A DNA stretch of 7,362 bases from Frankiales bacterium. Its GTDB lineage: Bacteria > Actinomycetota > Actinomycetes > Mycobacteriales > SCTD01. The number at the start of each line of letters is the position of its first letter. Position 1 is the stretch's first letter. The stretch is taken from contig JAOPWI010000075.1 of NCBI GenBank assembly GCA_025965755.1, forward strand, positions 1 through 7,362, given 5' to 3'. The notes below the pieces were generated by a model, which saw only the letters and a program-made list of their open reading frames with translations, did not search any database and was not told where the DNA came from. Made by a program: the position numbers and the translations under genes. This document shows, piece by piece, positions 1 to 4,884 of this stretch.

Positions 1-555
1 GGCGCTACGGTCGGCCAGCGCCCGCAGCGCGTCGACCGTGCGGGCGACGGTCCGCTGCCGGTCCCGGGCCGACGTCTCGAGCTGGTCGGCGGTGCGCACC
101 AGCCCCTCGGCGCGCACCCGCTCCGCGGTGGCCGTGCGCAGCAGGTCCTGCTCGCTGCCCCGGACGTGGTCCAGGTCGGCCCGGGCCAGGACCGCCTCGC
201 GCAGCGCGTCCGGGCCGCCGGTCGTGATCAGCATGAGGTCGTCCGGCGCGGGGTTGCGGTAGGCCGCGGCGACCACGACGGCGAGCCGGCTGCGCGACCG
301 GGCGACCGCCTCCTGGGCGGCGTCGGCCTCCCGGCGGGCGACGGCGGCCTGGCGCTGCGTGCGGTCCAGCCGCCGCTGGTCGGCCTCCAGCCGGCGGGTG
401 CCCGTCTCGAGCTCCGCGGTCGCCTCGGCCGCCTTCTCGCGCAGCGCACTGACCGCCCGCTCGGCGGCGGCGACCGGGTCGTCGGCCTGCACCGGGACCG
501 TCGAGGACAGCAGTCCCGCGCTGAGCAGGACGAGCAGGAGCAGGCGGGATGGCAT
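1..555 (-). CDS. Secreted coiled-coil protein, likely N-terminal part of a cell-wall hydrolase (partial, C-terminus outside window)
   Basis: Only the first 185 codons lie in the window and the frame is open to base 1. The ATG at 555-553 is the earliest possible start because an in-frame TAG lies five codons upstream (570-568). Residues 1-25 form a clear Sec signal peptide: an Arg at position 4, a Leu/Val-rich core, and a Val-Gln-Ala cleavage site before Asp26. Residues of about 29-95 and 120-185 are rich in Ala, Arg, Glu, Leu and Gln in heptad-like order, which predicts long coiled coils. Between them is a short stretch with AAAYRN and DDLMLITT. This layout (signal peptide, coiled coil, 'AAYR' hinge, coiled coil) resembles the N-terminus of actinobacterial NlpC/P60 (RipA-like) and M23 (EnvC/CwlO-like) peptidoglycan hydrolases. 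The catalytic domain would lie beyond the window, so the enzyme class is inferred. The gene sits 57 bp downstream of the MFS gene in the same direction and may be cotranscribed or use its own promoter. Confidence 0.8.
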   Translation of the reverse strand, partial: MPSRLLLLVLLSAGLLSSTVPVQADDPVAAAERAVSALREKAAEATAELETGTRRLEADQRRLDRTQRQAAVARREADAAQEAVARSRSRLAVVVAAAYRNPAPDDLMLITTGGPDALREAVLARADLDHVRGSEQDLLRTATAERVRAEGLVRTADQLETSARDRQRTVARTVDALRALADRSA

Positions 556-612
556 GGCGCGGCCAAACTAGGCAGAGCGGGCCGGTGCGCGCGGGATCTG
601 GCGTGCGTGTCG
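556..612 (-). promoter_or_regulatory. Possible near-leaderless promoter upstream of the coiled-coil protein gene
   Basis: In the 57-bp gap the minus strand carries TAGTTT (570-565), which fits the actinobacterial -10 pattern TAnnnT. It ends nine bases before the ATG at 555. Transcription would then begin about two bases before the start codon, giving an almost leaderless mRNA. This fits the absence of a recognisable Shine-Dalgarno sequence. No convincing -35 box is seen about 17 bases further upstream. No terminator-like hairpin was found after the MFS stop codon, so read-through from that gene is equally possible. Confidence 0.3.
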
Positions 613-1806
613 CTACAGCGACTGCAGCGCCCGCCGGCCCGACACGGTGCCGGCGATCCCGAGCACGCCGGTCGCCGCCGTGAGGGCGAGGGCCGACGTC
701 ACGCTGACGTGCTCGACGAGCAGGCCGGCGGCGACGTTGCCGAGCGCCGCCCCACCGAAGATCATGCTGCCGCTCCAGGCGAACGCCTCGGTCGTGGTGC
801 CGGTCGGCGCCGCCCGGCCGAGCAGCACGGAGTTGCAGGTGCTGTACGGGGCGATGGTCAGCCCGTACAGCGCGAGCGCTGCACCCATGACCACGGTGCC
901 GGTGGCGAGCAGCGGCAGCGCGGTGCCCAGGGCCAGCGCCGCGACCAGCCAGGGCAGCTGCCGCTCGTGGGCCACCGGGCTGTGCACCGCGCCGTAGGCC
1001 AGGCCGCCCAGGATGGAGCCGGCGCTCCAGACGGCGAGCAGCACGCCGGCGGTGCTCGGGGAGCCGCCCTGCGACTCCGCGTACGCGGGCAGCGCGACCT
1101 CCAGCGCCCCGAAGCCCATGCCGACCGCGGCGACCACGACGAGCAGGGCGCGCACGCTGGGCGAGGTCAGCGGGCCGGCCACCGACCCGCTGCCGGTGTG
1201 CTCGTGCGGAACGACGGCGCGCACGGCGGGCGTGCTCAGCAGCCACAGGGAGCCGACGAGCACCAGGCCAGCGGCGGCCAGGACCGCGGCCGACGGGCCC
1301 GAGACGGCGGTGAGCACCGCGACGATGAGCGGCCCGCCGACGAAGCACAGCTCGACGAGCACGGCGTCCAGCGAGTAGGCGGTCGTCATCAGCTCCGGGG
1401 GCACCAGGGTCCTCCAGAGCGCCCGCACGACGCCGCTGATGGGCGGCACGGTGGCGCCGGCGAGCACGGCGGCGGCCAGCAGGACCGAGACGCCGGCATC
1501 GAGGGAGGCCAGCAGGACGAGGGTCGCCAGGGCCGCGGGGTGCGCGAGGCCGCAGACCAGCAGGATCCCGCGTGGCCCGTCACGGTCCGCGCGGCGGGCC
1601 CGGACCGGCGTGAAGCAGGCGAAGGAGACCGCGTACGCGGCGGCGACCGCGCCTGCGGCGGCGTAGGACCCGGTGCTCTCGCGCACCAGCAGCAGCAGGG
1701 CCAGCCCGGTGGTGCCCAGCGACATGCGGCCGACCAGGCCGGCGGCCAGCGGCGACGCGGCACCGGTGCCCCGCAGCAGCGCGTCGTACCGGGTCAGCAG
1801 GGACAC
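613..1806 (-). CDS. MFS transporter, 12 predicted transmembrane helices
   Basis: This 397-residue integral membrane protein starts at GTG (1806-1804) and ends at TAG (615-613). Hydrophobicity read by eye gives about twelve membrane segments in two halves. They lie near residues 15-42, 46-68, 80-100, 103-125, 143-168 and 171-190, then 218-240, 252-272, 285-303, 304-325, 338-365 and 368-390. A polar central loop (about 191-217) contains His-Glu-His and joins the halves. The loop after helix 2 is basic and acidic (RARRADRDGPRG, about 69-80), in the place of MFS motif A (usually GxxxDRxGRR). Length and topology are typical of the small 12-helix MFS drug/sugar exporter-like families. The substrate cannot be deduced; export of a small molecule is only a guess. 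It is divergent from the patatin operon across 29 bp and lies upstream of the secreted coiled-coil gene. No Shine-Dalgarno is visible before the GTG. Confidence 0.9.
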   Translation of the reverse strand: MSLLTRYDALLRGTGAASPLAAGLVGRMSLGTTGLALLLLVRESTGSYAAAGAVAAAYAVSFACFTPVRARRADRDGPRGILLVCGLAHPAALATLVLLASLDAGVSVLLAAAVLAGATVPPISGVVRALWRTLVPPELMTTAYSLDAVLVELCFVGGPLIVAVLTAVSGPSAAVLAAAGLVLVGSLWLLSTPAVRAVVPHEHTGSGSVAGPLTSPSVRALLVVVAAVGMGFGALEVALPAYAESQGGSPSTAGVLLAVWSAGSILGGLAYGAVHSPVAHERQLPWLVAALALGTALPLLATGTVVMGAALALYGLTIAPYSTCNSVLLGRAAPTGTTTEAFAWSGSMIFGGAALGNVAAGLLVEHVSVTSALALTAATGVLGIAGTVSGRRALQSL

Positions 1807-1835
1807 CGGCAGCAGGGTACTGAGAGGCTGCGGGG
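1807..1835. promoter_or_regulatory. Divergent intergenic region with possible leaderless MFS promoter
   Basis: Only 29 bp separate the divergent starts of the MFS gene and the patatin operon. On the minus strand TACCCT (1819-1814) fits the TAnnnT -10 pattern and ends seven bases before the MFS GTG. Transcription would therefore start at or next to the start codon, giving a leaderless mRNA. The -35 position (about 1842-1837) reads TCGTCA on the minus strand, a weak match. On the plus strand I see no good -10 box for the patatin operon; its promoter must overlap the 5' end of the MFS gene, so the two transcription units may interfere with or regulate each other. Confidence 0.35.
1822..1827 (+). 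promoter_or_regulatory. Shine-Dalgarno for the patatin-like gene
   Basis: GAGAGG lies eight bases before the GTG at 1836-1838. It matches the anti-Shine-Dalgarno core well for this genome type and supports GTG 1836 as the start rather than a later ATG or GTG. It is the only clear ribosome binding site in the four-gene cluster; the three downstream genes start inside the stop overlap of the gene before them. Confidence 0.6.
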
Positions 1836-2648
1836 GTGACGACCGCGTTCGTGCTCGGTGGCGGCGGTGTGCTGGGCGCCGTCGAGGTCGGCATGCTGCG
1901 GGCCCTGCTCGAGGCGGGCATCCGGCCGGACGTCGTGGTGGGCACGTCGGTCGGCGCGCTGAACGGGGCGTTCTTCGCGGCCGACCCGACGCCGACGGCG
2001 GTCGCGCGCCTCGGCGAGCTGTGGCAGGAGCTGTCCGGCGGCGACGTCTTCGGTGGCTCGGTGATCAGCCGGGCGCGCACCGCCCTGCGCACCGGCACGT
2101 CCCTGCACTCCGCGGAGCCGCTGCGGGCGCTGCTGGACCGGCACCTGCCGGCGACCTTCGAGGACCTCGCGGTGCCGTTCTCCTGCGTGGCGGCGTCGAT
2201 CGAGCGGGCCGCCGAGCGGTGGTTCGACAGCGGGCCGCTCACCGAGGCGGTGCTCGCCTCCTGCGCCGTGCCCGGCCTGTTCCCGCCGGCGCGCATCGGC
2301 GACGAGCACTACCTCGACGGCGGGCTCGTGCACTCCATCCCCGTGGGCCGGGCGGTGCAGCTGGGGGCGACCACCATCTACGTCCTGCAGGTCGGTCGGA
2401 TCGAACGCGACCTGGTGGCCCCGACCCGGCTGTGGCAGGTCGGGACGGTGGCGTTCGAGGTGGTGCGCCGGCACCGGTTCGCTGCCGACATGGCCGGCCT
2501 GCCCGCGGGCGTCACGGCCCACGTGCTGCCGACCGGTGACACGGCGCCGAGCCTGCGCGAGGACCTGCGCTACCGCGACACCGCCCGTGTGACGGCGCGC
2601 GTGCAGACGGCGTACGCGGCCACCTGCGCCTACCTGGCGGGGGCATGA
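1836..2648 (+). CDS. Patatin-like phospholipase family protein
   Basis: This 270-residue alpha/beta hydrolase of the patatin (RssA/NTE-like) family probably hydrolyses acyl esters of phospholipids or lysophospholipids. All three family signatures are present in order. The glycine-rich oxyanion loop GGGGVLG is at residues 8-14. The nucleophile elbow G-T-S-V-G is at 36-40, with Ser38 as the predicted nucleophile. The catalytic D-G-G is at 161-163, with Asp161 as the dyad partner. An 'AVPGLFPP' segment just before the Asp is also typical. No signal peptide or transmembrane helix is seen, so it is probably cytoplasmic or peripheral to the membrane. The GTG start gives the canonical short N-terminus leading straight into the first strand and has a good ribosome binding site. 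The stop overlaps the acyltransferase start by four bases (ATGA), which makes this the first gene of a four-gene operon. The true substrate (phospholipid, lysophospholipid or another ester) cannot be read from the sequence. Confidence 0.93.
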   Translation: MTTAFVLGGGGVLGAVEVGMLRALLEAGIRPDVVVGTSVGALNGAFFAADPTPTAVARLGELWQELSGGDVFGGSVISRARTALRTGTSLHSAEPLRALLDRHLPATFEDLAVPFSCVAASIERAAERWFDSGPLTEAVLASCAVPGLFPPARIGDEHYLDGGLVHSIPVGRAVQLGATTIYVLQVGRIERDLVAPTRLWQVGTVAFEVVRRHRFAADMAGLPAGVTAHVLPTGDTAPSLREDLRYRDTARVTARVQTAYAATCAYLAGA

Positions 2649-3664
2649 GGCTCCCGCCGTACGCCGTCCGGCGGCCCCTGCAGCTGCTCGGGCTCCTGCT
2701 CGTGGCGGTGTCCATGGTGCCGCTCGCGCTGGCCGCCGTCGTCGCGACCGCGGTCCGGCCGCGGGCACTGCTGCCGCTGCGGGCGTACGCCTTCGCCCTG
2801 ATGTTCCTCGCGCTGGAGCTGCTCGGCCTGCTCGCCGCCGCCGCCCTGTGGGTGGCGAGCGGGTTCGGCCTGCGGCTGCGGGCAGCGTGGTCGCTGCGGG
2901 CGCACTATGACGTGCTCGGCGTGCTGCTGGCCGAGGCGGTCCGGTTCGCGCGCCTGCTGTTCGGCCTGCGGCTGGTCACCGACGGCACCGGCTGGTCCCC
3001 GCTGAGCGACGGGGTGCCCGGCTCGACCAACGCGATGGTCGTGCTGTCGCGGCACGCCGGCCCCGGCGACTCGCTGCTGCTGGTCCACACCCTGCTCGAC
3101 CGCGACCACCTGCGCCGGCCGCGGATCGTGCTCAAGGACCTGCTGCGCTGGGACCCGCTGATCGACGTCTATCTGACCCGGCTGCCGAGCAGCTTCCTGC
3201 CCCCGGGAGGCGACACCGAGCGGCTGGTCGCTGAGCTGGCCACCGGGATGGGCGAGGAGGACGCGCTGCTGATCTTTCCCGAGGGGGGCAACACCTCTCC
3301 GGCCCGGCGTTCCAGCGCGATCGCCCGGCTGCGGGGCAAGGGGCTGCTCCGGGCCGCCGACCAGGCCGAGCGGCTGCGGCACCTGCTGCCGCCCCGGCCG
3401 GGCGGTGTCGGGGCGGCGCTGGCAGCGGCGCCGTACGCGGACGTGGTCTTCGTGGCCCATGCCGGGCTGGACGCGCTGTCCGGGCCGCTCGCCCTGTGGC
3501 GAGGGCTGCCGATGACCGGCGAGGTGCGGTTGCGCTGGGACTTCGTCCCGGCCGCCGAGGTGCCCCGGAGGCCCGCCGAGCAGGTCGACTGGCTCTACCG
3601 GGAGTGGGAGAGCATGGACGACTGGGTGGCGCGGCACAGCGCCGACTACCCTTCCGGTACGTGA
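2645..3664 (+). CDS. PlsC/LPLAT-family 1-acylglycerol-3-phosphate-type acyltransferase
   Basis: This 339-residue membrane acyltransferase probably transfers a fatty acyl group from acyl-CoA or acyl-ACP to a lysophospholipid or related alcohol at the cytoplasmic membrane. Two hydrophobic segments near residues 11-36 and 46-70 would anchor the N-terminus. Motif I is HX4D, with His137 and Asp142 (HAGPGD). Motif II is the K-D-L-L-R-W-D-P stretch at 164-171. Motif III is F-P-E-G-G-N at 211-216, where most PlsC proteins have FPEGTR. A basic Pro-Ala-Arg-Arg segment follows motif III. The protein is longer than minimal bacterial PlsC (about 240 residues), because of the membrane anchor and a C-terminal tail rich in Trp, Glu and Asp. 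The start codon overlaps the patatin stop by four bases, and the stop overlaps the serA GTG by four. Pairing with a phospholipase suggests deacylation/reacylation of membrane lipids. A different acceptor, such as a glycolipid or lipid-linked metabolite, is possible. Confidence 0.88.
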   Translation: MRLPPYAVRRPLQLLGLLLVAVSMVPLALAAVVATAVRPRALLPLRAYAFALMFLALELLGLLAAAALWVASGFGLRLRAAWSLRAHYDVLGVLLAEAVRFARLLFGLRLVTDGTGWSPLSDGVPGSTNAMVVLSRHAGPGDSLLLVHTLLDRDHLRRPRIVLKDLLRWDPLIDVYLTRLPSSFLPPGGDTERLVAELATGMGEEDALLIFPEGGNTSPARRSSAIARLRGKGLLRAADQAERLRHLLPPRPGGVGAALAAAPYADVVFVAHAGLDALSGPLALWRGLPMTGEVRLRWDFVPAAEVPRRPAEQVDWLYREWESMDDWVARHSADYPSGT

Positions 3665-4884
3665 CTGCCGCCGCCGCCGCCCCCCGTCCCAAGGCGCTGC
3701 TGCTCGAGGCCATCCACCCCGACGCGCACACGCTGCTGACCACTGCGGGGTACGAGGTCGAGTCGGTGGCTCGGGCGCTGGGCGAGGACGAGCTGTGCGA
3801 GCGGCTCCCGGGCGTGCACCTGCTCGGCCTGCGGTCGACGACCCAGCTGACCGCGAAGGCCCTCGCGGCCGCGCCGGAGCTGCAGGCGGTCGGCGCCTTC
3901 TGCATCGGCACCAACCAGATCGACCTGGCCGCCGCGACGCGTCAGGGCGTGGCCGTCTTCAACGCGCCGTTCTCCAACACGCGCAGCGTCGTCGAGCTGG
4001 CCATCGGGGAGATCGTGGCCCTGACCCGGCGCCTCACCGACAAGAACACCGCCATGCACGCCGGGGTCTGGGACAAGTCGGCACTCGGCAGCCACGAGGT
4101 GCGCGGGCGCCGCCTGGGCATCGTCGGCTACGGCAACATCGGCACCCAGCTGTCCGTCCTGGCCGAGGCCATGGGCATGAGCGTCTTCTTCTACGACACG
4201 GCCGACCGCCTGGCGCTGGGCAACGCGCGCCGTTGCGGCACGCTGGAGGAGCTGCTCGAGAGCGTCGATGTCGTCTCGCTGCACGTCGACGGCCGGCCGG
4301 CCAACAACCTCATCTTCGGCGAGGAGCAGTTCGCCCGGATGCGGCCCGGCAGCCTGTTCCTGAACCTCTCCCGAGGCTTCGTTCTGGACACCGCCGCCCT
4401 GCGCAGCCACCTGCTGAGCGGTCACCTCGTCGGCGCGGCGGTCGACGTCTTCCCGACGGAGCCCAAGAGCAGGGACGAGGAGTTCGTCTCGGACCTGCGC
4501 GGCCTGCCCAACGTCATCCTCACGCCGCACGTCGGCGGCTCGACGGAGGAGGCGCAGCAGGACATCGGCAACTTCGTCGCCGGCAAGCTGCGCGACTTCG
4601 CGGTCGAGGGCAACACCTCCCTCAGCGTCAACCTGCCGCCCGTCGCGCTGCCCCGGGCCGGCGCGTGCTGCCGCCTGCTGCTCCTGCACACCAACACTCC
4701 CGGCGTGCTCGCCGCGGTCAACGCGCTGCTCGCCGAGCACGGCGTCAACGTCGAGGCCGAGCTGCTGGCCACCCGCGGCGAGGTCGGCTACGTCATCGCC
4801 GACGTGGGCGCGGAGCTCGGGCCCGACGTCGTCCAGGCGCTCGAGGCGCTGCCGTCCACGGTGCGCCTGCAGGTCCTGGCATGA
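3661..4884 (+). CDS. serA: D-3-phosphoglycerate dehydrogenase, E. coli-type with ACT domain
   Basis: This 407-residue cytosolic enzyme oxidises 3-phosphoglycerate to 3-phosphohydroxypyruvate with NAD+, the first committed step of serine synthesis. The substrate domain (about 10-110 and 300-330) flanks a Rossmann domain with G156-Y-G-N-I-G161. The catalytic trio Arg238 (SRG), Glu267 (TEP) and His290 (TPHVGGS) lines up with E. coli Arg240, Glu269 and His292. Family hallmarks include FCIGTNQIDL, APFSNTRSV and GVWDK (Lys139). A C-terminal ACT domain (about 338-407) holds His343, Asn345 and Asn363. These correspond to the serine-binding His344, Asn346 and Asn364 of E. coli, so feedback inhibition by serine is expected. 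Length matches E. coli SerA (410), not the roughly 530-residue form usual in actinobacteria such as Mycobacterium. The GTG start overlaps the previous stop (GTGA) and gives an N-terminus that aligns with E. coli; it includes a run of five Ala. No strong ribosome binding site is seen, so coupling is likely. The frame is open further upstream, but that part has no similarity to SerA. Confidence 0.95.
   Translation: MTAAAAAPRPKALLLEAIHPDAHTLLTTAGYEVESVARALGEDELCERLPGVHLLGLRSTTQLTAKALAAAPELQAVGAFCIGTNQIDLAAATRQGVAVFNAPFSNTRSVVELAIGEIVALTRRLTDKNTAMHAGVWDKSALGSHEVRGRRLGIVGYGNIGTQLSVLAEAMGMSVFFYDTADRLALGNARRCGTLEELLESVDVVSLHVDGRPANNLIFGEEQFARMRPGSLFLNLSRGFVLDTAALRSHLLSGHLVGAAVDVFPTEPKSRDEEFVSDLRGLPNVILTPHVGGSTEEAQQDIGNFVAGKLRDFAVEGNTSLSVNLPPVALPRAGACCRLLLLHTNTPGVLAAVNALLAEHGVNVEAELLATRGEVGYVIADVGAELGPDVVQALEALPSTVRLQVLA

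Noticed and set aside
5..1348. Second long minus-strand frame overlapping the MFS and coiled-coil genes
   Set aside because: It is an Arg/Gly/Ala/Pro-rich shadow frame. The MFS frame has twelve hydrophobic segments and the 1-555 frame has a signal peptide, so those are the real genes.
166..1839. Very long open frame on the plus strand opposite the MFS and coiled-coil genes
   Set aside because: The translation is low-complexity (Gly, Arg, Ala, Gln, His) with no domain or membrane pattern. It runs antisense to two convincing genes and is a by-product of the high GC content.
3496..3660. In-frame extension upstream of the serA GTG
   Set aside because: It overlaps the C-terminal coding part of the acyltransferase and has no similarity to SerA. 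Alignment with E. coli SerA begins just after GTG 3661.
3667..3681. Five tandem GCC codons at the start of serA as a functional repeat
   Set aside because: Short Ala runs are common at the N-termini of proteins in this kind of genome. Nothing suggests a regulatory or structural role.
3646..4740. Open minus-strand frame opposite serA
   Set aside because: The product is a Gln/Gly/Val/Asp-rich pseudo-protein typical of antisense to GC-rich genes, while the plus strand encodes a clear SerA.
3795..4880. In-frame extension upstream of the D2HGDH-like gene that would give an 812-residue protein
   Set aside because: The extension is an Arg/Pro/Gly-rich shadow of serA. The family N-terminus begins at ATG 4881, which overlaps the serA stop by four bases.
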